Shown here piece after piece: positions 50,767 to 59,022 of a stretch of DNA of 64,000 nucleotides (positions within the stretch are counted from its first letter, which is position 1; the number at the start of each line of letters is the position of its first letter). This DNA is from JASHPR01 sp963808705 (GTDB lineage Bacteria > Actinomycetota > Actinomycetes > Streptosporangiales > Streptosporangiaceae): assembly GCA_963808705.1 (NCBI GenBank), contig CAWEHB010000008.1:186001-250000 (forward strand), in the 5' to 3' direction. The translations under genes were made by a program, and so were the position numbers. Under the pieces are notes generated by a model, which saw only the letters and a program-made list of their open reading frames with translations, did not search any database and had not been told where the DNA came from.

Positions 50767-51462
50767 TCATGTTCCGTCGAAGCGGAATTCGCTTTGCCAG
50801 GTGCCGTCTGTTTGCACGACCGACCAGTACTTCTGTGCAATCTGGTCCGGGCTGAACGGTGTGCCCAGTTGGATCTGCCCGGCGATGGTGATGCTGGCGA
50901 CGCGTATGCCGTCGCCCGCCAGGTCGGCACCGAGCATGGTCGCCGCCGGCCGCAACGCGGCCTTGCCGAGCGAGACGGTGCCCCAGGCCGGGCCCGGGTG
51001 GTCAGCCCAGCCGCCGCCGGTGAACAGGATGGTCCCGCCTCCGGCGGCCCGCATCGCCGGGGCAGCGACCTGCGTGGCCACGATGGCCCCGACGACATCG
51101 ACGTCGTAGGCCTGGTGCAGGTGGGCGACGTCGCTGCTCAGCAGCGAGTCCGGCGTCAGCAGCGATGCGTTGTAGACCAGGACCCCGGGCGCGCCGGTGC
51201 TCGCGTACAGCGAGGTGAGGGTGGCGCGCAGGCCCTCAGGATCGCTGGCATCCGCGGCCACGGTGTCGACGGCGGCGCCGGTGTCGGCTAGGTCGCTGGC
51301 CAGTTTGGCCAGCCCGTCCGTGCGCCGGGCCAGGAGCGTGAGGTGGTAGCCGCCTTGTGCGAACCGGTGCGCGATAGCACCGCCGAGGCCGGGGCCGGCT
51401 CCGATCACCAGCAGGTGGCGTGGATCGATGGCGGGGCCATCGGGCCGAGCGGGGTTTGTCAT
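50767..51462 (-). CDS. SDR family oxidoreductase
   Basis: ATG 51462 has an excellent AAAGGAGGACGACA site and gives 231 residues. The nucleotide loop is LLVIGAGPGLGGAIAHRFAQ, with VLVYNASLLTPDSL in place of NNAG. TILFTGGGWADHPGPAWGTV replaces the Ser-Tyr pair, and SLGKAALR keeps the Lys. The catalytic Tyr is not in its usual place, so it is a divergent or non-classical SDR that may bind NAD(P) without classical activity. TCACC-type half-sites like those near the LAL gene lie about 130 bp upstream. Confidence 0.82.
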   Translation of the reverse strand: MTNPARPDGPAIDPRHLLVIGAGPGLGGAIAHRFAQGGYHLTLLARRTDGLAKLASDLADTGAAVDTVAADASDPEGLRATLTSLYASTGAPGVLVYNASLLTPDSLLSSDVAHLHQAYDVDVVGAIVATQVAAPAMRAAGGGTILFTGGGWADHPGPAWGTVSLGKAALRPAATMLGADLAGDGIRVASITIAGQIQLGTPFSPDQIAQKYWSVVQTDGTWQSEFRFDGT

Positions 51463-51585
51463 TGTCGTCCTCCTTTTTGAATGCGCGGTAAGAGAACCGC
51501 TAGTTCCTGGGTCAGGCGTGGATCTCGGGCACGCCCGCTGGCGGCCGTGCGAGCTTTCGCGAACGTACCCAGGCTTACCACCAGG

Positions 51586-51606
51586 CAGGTGACAGGGCGT
51601 CACCGG
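51586..51606. promoter_or_regulatory. Everted half-sites of the TCACC-G type upstream of SDR
   Basis: CAGGTGA (51586-51592) and TCACCGG (51600-51606) are the same half-sites that form palindromes at 55169 and 55293, here back to back. Possible target of the LAL regulator at 52379. Confidence 0.35.
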
Positions 51607-51625
51607 ATTATGGTGATTTGGCTGC

Positions 51626-51745
51626 GCGGTGATCTGCCTCGCCGACGGCAACCCGGCCGCAGCTCTCGGCGCCGTGCAGGACGTTCTGGGCGGCACGGCA
51701 CCGGTCATCAGTTACGTCACTGTCGTTGAGGCTCATCTGTTAGCC
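51626..51745 (+). pseudogene. Fragment of a second LAL-type regulator
   Basis: About 40 codons read AVICLADGNPAAALGAVQDV then GTAPVISYVTVVEAHLLAG, near-identical to the segment at about 54445-54560 inside the complete LAL gene (AVICLAEGNPAAALSALASV). It is a piece of a paralogue or of a duplicated copy. Confidence 0.6.
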
Positions 51746-51789
51746 GGGCCGCCGGCTCACGCGGGAACGCCAATCACCAGAACCATGTG

Positions 51790-52129
51790 ACGGCCGCTCG
51801 CTTGGTCATGAGTCAAGGACCGGTAAGCCTCGATGCGCGCGCCGTCGAGGTCCCCGGCGCGGATCTCATCGAAGCCGGATTCGATCAGGGTGGGCACCTG
51901 CCGGCCGTCCAGGGCGAGGTCGATGGTCTGCTGGGTGCGGAGCAGGCGCGTGCCGACCGCGAGATCGACGTGCGGGCCGGCGAGTTGCGCGCCGAGGGCG
52001 CGTGCCTGCGTGCGCCCGCGCGGTCAGCGCGACCGGCTGGGACGGACTGGTGCTGAGCACGTCGGCGGCGTTCGCCGCCGACTCGGCGTGCCACGCAAAG
52101 ACGAACAAGCGGAGCACGTCAGCAGGCAT
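51790..52129 (-). pseudogene. Frameshifted histidine phosphatase family gene
   Basis: On the minus strand the frame from 52129 reads LRLFVFAWHAESAANAADVL and VLSTSPSQPVALTARAHA. After a shift near 52010 it continues ALGAQLAGPHVDLAVGTRLL, RTQQTIDLALDGRQVP and GFDEIRAGDLDGARIEAYRS. That is a phosphoglycerate-mutase-like histidine phosphatase with the catalytic RHxE changed to WHAE, a frameshift, and a missing end. Inactive. Confidence 0.6.
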
Positions 52130-52222
52130 CGCAGGCCTCCTTCCCCTGGCACCCAGGGCATCCGGAAGTCATCTGGGACCCGGTGGATGGTGCACGGCGG
52201 TGGGCGCGCGGTTGGGGATGCG

Positions 52223-52266
52223 CCCGAAGTTAGCGGCCATCACGGTGAGCGGCTGTCACCTGATTC
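52223..52266 (+). repeat. 43-bp inverted repeat, left copy
   Basis: CCCGAAGTTAGCGGCCATCA through GTCACCTGATTC recurs as its reverse complement at 55300-55342 with about three mismatches plus one extra base. It lies 113 bp ahead of the LAL start. Both copies contain a TCAC-GTGA core (ATCACGGTGAG). Confidence 0.8.
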
Positions 52267-52378
52267 GCGCGCCGTTGACAGCACGTTCACTTGCCTGATA
52301 CCGAGGGGGGGAAGGTGCCAGGACTGGGTGACCGGCGCCAGGGGTGTCGGGCGTGGATATCAAGGCGGGCCTTTGTCG

Positions 52379-55006
52379 GTGGCTCGGGCAGCTCCCCGGC
52401 TGATCGACCGGGGTGATCTTCTCGCCGCTCTGGATCGCGCGGCGGCGAAGGAAGTGACGATCATCTCGGCTCCGGCCGGCAGCGGGAAGACGTCGCTACT
52501 GCGCGCTTGGGCCGACCGGCCGGGTCAGCCGCACCGGCTTGCTGTCGTGCAGGTGCAGCGCGATCAGCAAGATGCCCAGCAGTTCTGGCTGGCCCTGCTT
52601 AGCGCGGTCCGTGATGCTTCCGGGACAGCCAGCGGCGCGGAACCGCCAGCAGCGACACCCGACTTCAACGGGCAGGCGATGGTGGACAGGGTCCTGTCCG
52701 AGCTCGCCGAGGCTCGCGGCGGCATCACGTTGGTGGTTGATGATCTGCACGAGCTGAATTCGCCGGAGGCCCTGGCCCAGCTCACTCGGCTGCTGACCAG
52801 CCTTTCCCCCAATGCGCATGCGATACTGGCGACGCGTCGTGACCTGCGGCTGCGCCTGCATCAGCTGCGCCTGGCAGGAGAGCTAGCCGAGATCCGCGCG
52901 GAAGATCTGCGCTTCAGCGAGCGCGAAACGCGCGAGCTCCTCGATGCCTCGGGCATCACCCTGTCCGAGGCCGGAGCGGCGCTGCTGCACCAGCGGACGG
53001 AGGGGTGGGCCGCGGGCCTGCGGCTCGCGGCGATCTCGCTGGCCGGTCACCCCGATCCCGAGCGGTTCGTCGCGGAGTTCTCCGGCAGCGACCGCACGGT
53101 CGCCGAGTACCTGGTGGCCGAGATGCTGGACCGCCAGCCGGGCGAGGGCCAGGATCTGCTGCTGCGCACCTCCTTGCTGGATCGGGTCAACGGTGAGCTG
53201 GCCGATCTGCTGACCGGCCGCCGGGGCTCGGAACCGATCCTGCTGGCGCTGGAGGACGCGAACGCGTTTGTCGCATCGCTCGACCCCGAGCGGACGTGGT
53301 TTCGCTACCACCACTTGTTCGCGGATCTGCTCCGGCTGGAGCTGCGCCGGAGGCTGCCCGACCAAGTGCCGCTGCTGCACCGGCGGGCCGCGGAATGGTT
53401 CACCCGGCACGGACGGGTGGCCGAGGCCATCCGGCACACCCAGGAGTCGGGCGACTGGCCCGGCGCGGCCCGGCTGCTGGCCGACCATGCGTTCAGCCTG
53501 ACGATGGACGGGCAGGAGCAGACCGTCCGGGCGCTGCTGCGGGCCTTCCCGCCGGGCGCAGATCACCGCGAGCTGGCCGTGGTGCGCGCCGGGGGTGACC
53601 TGCTCGAGGGACGCCTGGACGAGGCGGCCGCCCACCTGGCGGTCGCCGAGAGGCACGCCGAGCCGGCGCCGCCCGATCGTCGGCGCCGGCTGCGGGTGGC
53701 GGTCGCGGCGCTGCAGCTGTCGCTGGCCAGGCGGCGCGGTAACCTGGCCGGCGTCACCGAACAGGCCGAGTTCCTGGCCTCGCCGGTAACCGGGCAGTCC
53801 GACGAGGACATCGCGCTCGACAGCGACCTGCGCGCGGTGGCGCTGATGAACCTGGGGACCGCCGAGGCGTGGTCCCTGGGGCTGCCGGACGCCGAACACC
53901 ACCTCCAGGAGGGCGCCGACCTGGCCCGGGAGATCGGCCGGCCCTACCTGGAAGTCGCCTGCCTGGCCCAGCTTGCCTTCGCGTCGAGGATCCGCTCGTT
54001 CGCCACCACCCAGCAGCGCTGCCGTGAGGCGATCGCGGTCGCTGAGCGACACGGGTGGGGCGCGGAGCCGGTGATTGCGCCCGCGCTGGTAACGCTGGCC
54101 GGCAACCTGGTCTGGACGGGTGAGTTCGACGAGGGCGAGCGATGGCTGCAACGAACCAGACAGGCCCTGCAGACAGATACCGGGCCGGACATCAGACAGC
54201 TGCTGCACCTGACGACCGGGAGGCTTTATGCCGGACGCGGCCGCCACCACGAGGCACTGGAGGAACTCAGCGCGGCCGAACGCCTGCAATCGCAGATGGA
54301 GGGGTCGCACGCGCTGGCGAGCCAGGTGACCGGCTGGATGCTGGCCACCCAGGCCCGCGCCGGGCTGCCCGGCGAGGCCCGCGCCCGTCTCGCGGCACTC
54401 GATGAACAAGAGGCCAGATCAGGCGAAGTGCGTAACGCCGACGCGGTGATCTGCCTGGCGGAAGGCAACCCGGCCGCGGCCCTGAGCGCGCTGGCCAGTG
54501 TTCTGGACGGCACCGCCCCGGTCATCGGTTACACAACGGTCATGGAGGCTCACCTGCTGGCCGGGCTCGCCCACCGCCAGCTCGGCGACCAGCGCGCGGC
54601 GAACCAGGCTGCCGAACGCGCGCTCGGTCTCGCCGAGGCGGACCGGCTGGTGCTGCCGTTCGCGATGACCGGCTCAGCCGGGCTGCTGGAGGCGCTGCCG
54701 CGGCATGAGACCGCGCACGCCGCGCTGCTCGCCGACATCCTCGACGTCCTGCACGGCTCGCCTCCGCCGGCCAAAGACCAGCATGCATCGCCGCAAACGG
54801 GGGAGCTCAGCCCCACCGAGCTGCGGGTACTGCGGTATCTTCCGACGAACCTGTCCCGGCCCGAGATCGCCAGCGAGCTGTCCGTCTCGCCGAACACGGT
54901 CAGCACGCATATCCGCAGCATCTACGCCAAGCTCGGTGTCGCAGATCGCTCCGCGGCAGTCCGACGTGCCCGCGAGTTGCGGCTCCTCGCAGCCGTCCGC
55001 GGTTAG
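52379..55006 (+). CDS. LAL-type (MalT-like) LuxR family ATP-dependent transcriptional regulator
   Basis: I take GTG 52379, eight bases after AAGGCGGG; a TTG lies six bases earlier. The 875-residue protein has Walker A IISAPAGSGKTSLLRAW (near 30), Walker B GGITLVVDDLHELNSPEAL (near 115), sensor region ILATRRDLRLRLHQLRLAGE, a long tetratricopeptide-like helical middle (about 330-800), and a C-terminal LuxR HTH with LSPTELRVLRYLPTNLSRPE, IASELSVSPNTVSTHIRSIY and AKLGVADRSAAVRRARELRL. Such regulators are switched by a small inducer plus ATP. It probably controls the following DHA2 exporter and nearby SDR, since shared palindromic motifs surround them. Confidence 0.9.
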   Translation: MARAAPRLIDRGDLLAALDRAAAKEVTIISAPAGSGKTSLLRAWADRPGQPHRLAVVQVQRDQQDAQQFWLALLSAVRDASGTASGAEPPAATPDFNGQAMVDRVLSELAEARGGITLVVDDLHELNSPEALAQLTRLLTSLSPNAHAILATRRDLRLRLHQLRLAGELAEIRAEDLRFSERETRELLDASGITLSEAGAALLHQRTEGWAAGLRLAAISLAGHPDPERFVAEFSGSDRTVAEYLVAEMLDRQPGEGQDLLLRTSLLDRVNGELADLLTGRRGSEPILLALEDANAFVASLDPERTWFRYHHLFADLLRLELRRRLPDQVPLLHRRAAEWFTRHGRVAEAIRHTQESGDWPGAARLLADHAFSLTMDGQEQTVRALLRAFPPGADHRELAVVRAGGDLLEGRLDEAAAHLAVAERHAEPAPPDRRRRLRVAVAALQLSLARRRGNLAGVTEQAEFLASPVTGQSDEDIALDSDLRAVALMNLGTAEAWSLGLPDAEHHLQEGADLAREIGRPYLEVACLAQLAFASRIRSFATTQQRCREAIAVAERHGWGAEPVIAPALVTLAGNLVWTGEFDEGERWLQRTRQALQTDTGPDIRQLLHLTTGRLYAGRGRHHEALEELSAAERLQSQMEGSHALASQVTGWMLATQARAGLPGEARARLAALDEQEARSGEVRNADAVICLAEGNPAAALSALASVLDGTAPVIGYTTVMEAHLLAGLAHRQLGDQRAANQAAERALGLAEADRLVLPFAMTGSAGLLEALPRHETAHAALLADILDVLHGSPPPAKDQHASPQTGELSPTELRVLRYLPTNLSRPEIASELSVSPNTVSTHIRSIYAKLGVADRSAAVRRARELRLLAAVRG

Positions 55007-55168
55007 CACTACGTTCGCCGGATCCCGGTGATAGTGGATGAGCAGCAGCGGTGAGCTCTGCGGTGTAATGAAGCGGTGTAATGAAATGGCCGGCGGCCGG
55101 GTTGCGCAGCGTGGCACTGGTCCCAGATCGCCTTCTGCAGTCTTATGACCAGGCGAGGTGAGCAATCG

Positions 55169-55185
55169 TCACCTGACCCAGGTGA
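55169..55185. promoter_or_regulatory. Palindromic operator candidate A
   Basis: TCACCTGACCCAGGTGA is a perfect 7-3-7 inverted repeat in the 540-bp gap between the LAL gene and the exporter. The same half-site occurs at 52256-52262, 55293-55309 and 51586-51606. Confidence 0.5.
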
Positions 55186-55292
55186 TTCACCGACCTGCCC
55201 CCGAGACCTGGCCCGGTCACGGTATTCGGCGGAACGACCATCAGGAGCATGCGCCCCGGCGATGTCTGCCTGGGCGGTGCCCCGGAATGACT

Positions 55293-55309
55293 TCACCGGG
55301 ATCAGGTGA
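55293..55309. promoter_or_regulatory. Palindromic operator candidate B
   Basis: TCACCGGGATCAGGTGA repeats the 7-3-7 architecture of candidate A with one arm mismatch and abuts the 43-bp inverted repeat at 55300. Confidence 0.45.
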
Positions 55310-55342
55310 TGGCCGCTCACCGTGATGGCCACTAACTTCGGG
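55300..55342 (-). repeat. 43-bp inverted repeat, right copy
   Basis: Reverse complement of 52223-52266 with about three mismatches. The pair brackets the LAL regulator gene. The plus strand of this copy includes a short frame starting ATG GCC ACT AAC (55325). Confidence 0.8.
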
Positions 55343-55377
55343 CATACCCGGATCTGCTACGAGAAGGTGCCGCTGCC

Positions 55378-55461
55378 ATGACCAGTGCCCCTGTGCGCGA
55401 CCCGCTCTCCGGCCATCTCCTCGCCCCGCAGAACGCAGCGTCCTCACCGACCGCCTGCTGA
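55378..55461 (+). pseudogene. N-terminal remnant of an isochorismatase-like hydrolase
   Basis: Twenty-seven codons read MTSAPVRDPLSGHLLAPQNA then a stop. From memory isochorismatase-family hydrolases of actinomycetes begin with this DPL-DHLLTPQNA pattern and continue with the catalytic Asp region, absent here. The rest of the gap 55007-55546 holds no gene. Confidence 0.4.
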
Positions 55462-55546
55462 AGGAGCAACAGCGCCCCCGCGGCGGCCGCGACTCACAGC
55501 ATGGCCCGCAACGCCAGTAACGATAGGGAAAGTAGTGGTGGTTCTG

Positions 55547-57076
55547 ATGTCTGATGTCGCGAGTGCCGGCGGCGCGTGGGGGCGGCGGCGGTGGCTGATC
55601 CTGGGCGTGATCGCCCTGGCGCAGCTGATGGTGGTGCTGGATCTGACGGTGATGAACGTCGCGCTGCCGTCCGCGCAGCGGGCGCTGGGCTTCACCACCG
55701 TGGACCGGCAGTGGGTGGTCACCGCCTACACCCTGGCGTTCGGCAGCCTGCTGCTGCTCGGCGGCCGGCTGGCCGACCTGCTGGGCCGCAAGGTCACGTT
55801 CCTGGCCGGCCTGGTCGGGTTCGCGGGTGTCTCGGCCATCGGCGGCGCCTCGGTCAACTTCGCCATGCTGATAACCGCGCGGGCCTGCCAGGGCGCGTTC
55901 GCGGCGCTGCTGGTGCCCTCGGCGCTGTCCCTGCTGACCACCACGTTCACCGGGCCGAAGGACCGCGGCAGGGCGTTCGCCGTCTACGGGGCGATCGCCG
56001 GGGCCGGCGGCGCGATCGGCCTGCTACTGGGCGGCGCGCTGACCGAGTACCTGTCCTGGCGGTGGTGCCTGTACGTGAACCTGATCTTCGCCGCGGTGGC
56101 GTTCGCCGGCGGGGCGCTGCTGCTGCAGCGGCAGCCGTCCCCGGGCCGGCCCAGACTAGACATCCCCGGCGTGCTGCTGGTCTCCGGCGCCCTGTTCTGC
56201 CTGGTCTACGGGTTCTCCAACGCGGCCGCGCACAGCTGGCACGCGCCGTCCACCTGGGGGTTCCTGGCCGCCGGCGTGGCGCTCGGCGCAGGGTTCGCGG
56301 TGTGGCAGGGGCGGGCGGCCCACCCGCTGCTGCCGCCCCGCGTGGTGCTGGACCGCAACCGGGGCGGCGCCTACGCCTCGATGCTCATCGCCTCGGCCGG
56401 GCTGTTCGGGATCTTCTTGTTCCTGACCTACTACCTGCAGCAGACGCTCGTGTACTCGCCGCTAGTGACCGGCGTGGCGTTCCTGCCGCTCAGCGCCGGC
56501 CTCATCCTCGCGGCCAATCTGTCCACGACCGTGCTGATGCCCAGATTCGGGCCCAGGCCGCTGGTGGCGTCCGGGATGCTGGCCGCGGCAGGCGCGATGG
56601 TATGGCTGGCTCAGCTGGGCCCGCACACCGCCTATGCCACCGGTGTGCTCGGGCCGACCATCCTGGCCGGAATCGGCGTAGGCCTGGTGATCGCGCCGGT
56701 GATCAACACCGGCACCTTCGGCGTGGCCCCGCAGGACGCGGGCGTCGCCTCGGCCACCGTCACCGTCGGCCAGCAACTCGGCGCCTCGGTCGGCACGTCG
56801 CTGCTGAACACCATCTTCGCCGCCGCCGTCACCTCCTACCTCGCCGCGCACCTCGCCGCGGCCCGGCTGATCGGCCGCCCGGCGCTGACCGGGCTGGCGC
56901 TGGCGCACGGCTACGACACCGCATTCTGGTGGACCGCCGGCATCTTCGCCGCCGGCGCCCTCACCGCCGGCGCCCTGCTCCGCCCCGGGCCACTGCACCC
57001 GGCCAGCACGCCGCCCCCAGCACGCGACCGGGCAAGCACGGAGCCAGCCGACGCCAGCCGGGAACCGGCCCAGTGA
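55547..57076 (+). CDS. DHA2-type (EmrB/QacA) MFS exporter
   Basis: From ATG 55547 (GTG 55532 or 55535 are alternatives behind ATAGGGAAAG) the 509-residue protein has 14 hydrophobic segments. It shows LMVVLDLTVMNVALPSAQRA, motif A-like GGRLADLLGRKVTFLAG, AGGAIGLLLGGALTEYLSWR and GVASATVTVGQQLGASVGTS. The C-terminal 35 residues are Pro/Ala-rich. It is the exporter most likely controlled by the LAL regulator directly upstream. Export substrate unknown. Confidence 0.9.
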   Translation: MSDVASAGGAWGRRRWLILGVIALAQLMVVLDLTVMNVALPSAQRALGFTTVDRQWVVTAYTLAFGSLLLLGGRLADLLGRKVTFLAGLVGFAGVSAIGGASVNFAMLITARACQGAFAALLVPSALSLLTTTFTGPKDRGRAFAVYGAIAGAGGAIGLLLGGALTEYLSWRWCLYVNLIFAAVAFAGGALLLQRQPSPGRPRLDIPGVLLVSGALFCLVYGFSNAAAHSWHAPSTWGFLAAGVALGAGFAVWQGRAAHPLLPPRVVLDRNRGGAYASMLIASAGLFGIFLFLTYYLQQTLVYSPLVTGVAFLPLSAGLILAANLSTTVLMPRFGPRPLVASGMLAAAGAMVWLAQLGPHTAYATGVLGPTILAGIGVGLVIAPVINTGTFGVAPQDAGVASATVTVGQQLGASVGTSLLNTIFAAAVTSYLAAHLAAARLIGRPALTGLALAHGYDTAFWWTAGIFAAGALTAGALLRPGPLHPASTPPPARDRASTEPADASREPAQ

Positions 57077-57202
57077 CCGGCGGATCCCGGCCACGCCGCG
57101 TGGCTGCAGCAGGCACGCTCCCACCTGCGCGACGCCGACCCGGTGCTGGCCCGGCTCATCGACGACCGTCCGGGTACGTACACGGCACCGTGGATCCGCT
57201 AA
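57077..57202 (+). pseudogene. Possible fragment of a DNA glycosylase-like gene
   Basis: A plus-strand segment reads HAAWLQQARSHLRDADPVLA then RLIDDRPGTYTAPW before a stop. The HLR-DPVLA-LID pattern recalls the N-terminus of 3-methyladenine DNA glycosylase 2 proteins. It is too short to be sure. Confidence 0.25.
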
Positions 57203-57269
57203 TTCATATCCTTCATATCCGACGCCGTCACATGACGACCGCGGCATCCGGGCTCGCAAACACGAGCGA

Positions 57270-57480
57270 TCCGATGCCGCGGTCGTCCGGCTGGTTGCGG
57301 TCCCGCGTTGCCGGCCAGCTTGGTGCCGTCTAGGCTGATGGTCCCCAGCGACACCATGCCCTCGGCGGCCAGCAGCCGCAGCACCTGGCTGAACAGCCCG
57401 CCCAGCGGCTCCTGGTGCCTCGCCCGGAACCGGGCGATGGTGGCGTGATCGGGGTGCAGCCCGCTGCGGCATAAACCATG
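57270..57480 (-). pseudogene. Remnant of an IS1182-type transposase
   Basis: The minus strand encodes HPDHATIARFRARHQEPLGG, LFSQVLRLLAAEGMVSLGT and ISLDGTKLAGNA, the DUF772/DDE front part of a transposase different from the intact IS1182 copy at 33853. Both ends are missing. It lies 95 bp before the duplicated GntR block, so mobile DNA may have promoted that duplication. Confidence 0.75.
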
Positions 57481-57575
57481 ATCTCAAGCGCCGGACGCGC
57501 TCACGGCGCGTCAGCTGGCCGTCCCCGCGCGGGCGGCATGTTCAGGGCGCACCGGGCATGGCCGTCCAGGCAATC

Positions 57576-58016
57576 ACGCGGCACTGCTTGACGCGGCCTC
57601 ACCCCGCCTTTACCGTTATACCATCATCATAGAATAACGCCATGATGGAAGAAGGCTGATGTTCAGGTTCCGGCTCGACGGCTCCTCCGGCGTACCGCCC
57701 TACCTGCAGCTGGTCCACCAGGTGCGGCAGTCGCTGCTGCTGGGCTACCTGCGGGAAGGTGACCGGCTGCCGACGGTCAAGGACGTCGCCGCCGACCTGG
57801 TGATCAACCCGAACACCGTCGTCAAGGCCTACCGGCAGCTCGAGCACGAGGGACTGGCGGGCGGCCGGCCGGGCCAGGGCACGTTCATCACCGCCACGGC
57901 ACCCCCGGCCGTGCCCCAGGCGCAGGCGGCATTGCGGGAGTCGCTGGAGGCGTGGCTGCGCGCCGCCCGCGAGGCCGGGCTCGACGACGAGGCGGTGACG
58001 GCGCTGATCGCCGTGG
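57576..58016 (+). repeat. 441-bp duplicated block, copy 2 (parent)
   Basis: Near-identical to 40542-40982. This copy continues into the proper end of the GntR gene and its operon, so it is the source. It includes the promoter -10 TAGAAT and the CCATCAT/ATGATGG repeat (57621-57648). Confidence 0.9.
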
Positions 58017-58063
58017 CCCGCCAAGACCTAAAGCAAGACCTGAAGAAAGAGAGGGTCCGATGA
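57659..58063 (+). CDS. YtrA-like GntR family regulator
   Basis: The 134-residue protein is a GntR winged helix with a short C-terminal helical tail, the YtrA subgroup: GVPPYLQLVHQVRQSLLLGY, LREGDRLPTVKDVAADLVIN, PNTVVKAYRQLEHEGLAGGR. YtrA regulators repress ABC transporters that respond to cell-envelope antibiotics, and here the ATPase gene overlaps its stop (ATGA at 58060). Autoregulation through the inverted repeat at 57621-57648 is likely. Confidence 0.92.
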   Translation: MFRFRLDGSSGVPPYLQLVHQVRQSLLLGYLREGDRLPTVKDVAADLVINPNTVVKAYRQLEHEGLAGGRPGQGTFITATAPPAVPQAQAALRESLEAWLRAAREAGLDDEAVTALIAVARQDLKQDLKKERVR

Positions 58064-59022
58064 CCCAGCATGACGCCGACGGCAGCGTCCCGGCGCTGCG
58101 GACCGACCGGCTCGGCCGGCGCTACGGCAAGGTGTGGGGGCTGCGCGACTGCACGCTCGAGGTGCCGGCCGGCGCGGTGGCCGCCCTGGTCGGCCCGAAC
58201 GGCGCCGGCAAGACCACCCTGCTCGAGATGATCATCGGGCTGCTCGAGCCCACCGAGGGCCAGGTGTCGGTCTTCGGCGAGGCCTCGCGCGTCGGCACGG
58301 CGGAGGCGCTGGCCCGGGTCGGCTACGTCGCCCAGGACCATCCGCTGTACCGGGACTTCACCGTCGCGGACATGTTCCACCTGGGCCGCGCGATGAACCC
58401 CCGCTGGGATCAGGAGCTGGCGGCGGCGCGGGCGGACGCGCTGGGCATCCCGCTCAACCGCAAGATACGCAGGCTATCCGGCGGTCAGCAGGCCCAGGTC
58501 TCGCTGACCATGGCGCTGGCCAAGCGCGCGCCGCTGCTCGTGCTCGACGAGCCGGTCTCCAGCCTCGACCCGGTCGCCCGGCTGGAGTTCATGCGGGACG
58601 TGATGGCCTCGGCCGCCGACAACGCCCTGACGTTCCTGATCTCCTCGCACGTGGTCTCGGAGCTGGAGAGGTTCTGCGACTGGCTGATCGTCCTCACCGG
58701 CGGGCACGTGCAATTGGCCGGGCCGGCCGACGACCTGCTCGCCGGGCACCGGCTGCTCACCGTCCCGCGCGCGACCCCGGACGCCGAGCTTCCCGGGCGA
58801 ACCATTCACCGCACCGACAGCGACCGGCACTCCACCGTGCTGGTCCGCACCGACCCGGTCCAGCTGGCGGTGCACGGCCGCTCTGGCTGGCAGGACGGCC
58901 CGGTGAGCTTCGAACAGCTCGTCATGGCCTACCTGCAGCGCCCGTCCGCAGCACCAACCACAGGCAATCCCGCCCCGGCTGCCGAGCAGCCAGGGCCGAG
59001 CACGAAGGCGGTCTCACGATGA
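58060..59022 (+). CDS. ABC transporter ATP-binding protein
   Basis: The 320-residue ATPase has Walker A ALVGPNGAGKTTLLEMI, Q-loop VGYVAQDHPLYR, signature RRLSGGQQAQVSL, Walker B PLLVLDEPVSSLDPV, and the switch His in LISSHVV. A C-terminal extension of about 85 residues follows. It belongs to the drug/bacitracin-type exporter group. It overlaps the GntR gene in front and the permease behind (ATGA both times), so the three genes are translationally coupled. Confidence 0.93.
   Translation: MTQHDADGSVPALRTDRLGRRYGKVWGLRDCTLEVPAGAVAALVGPNGAGKTTLLEMIIGLLEPTEGQVSVFGEASRVGTAEALARVGYVAQDHPLYRDFTVADMFHLGRAMNPRWDQELAAARADALGIPLNRKIRRLSGGQQAQVSLTMALAKRAPLLVLDEPVSSLDPVARLEFMRDVMASAADNALTFLISSHVVSELERFCDWLIVLTGGHVQLAGPADDLLAGHRLLTVPRATPDAELPGRTIHRTDSDRHSTVLVRTDPVQLAVHGRSGWQDGPVSFEQLVMAYLQRPSAAPTTGNPAPAAEQPGPSTKAVSR

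Noticed and set aside
52002..52378. N-terminal extension of the LAL regulator to 51833
   Set aside because: The upstream in-frame sequence is antisense of the histidine-phosphatase remnant and includes the 43-bp repeat; it has no protein pattern.
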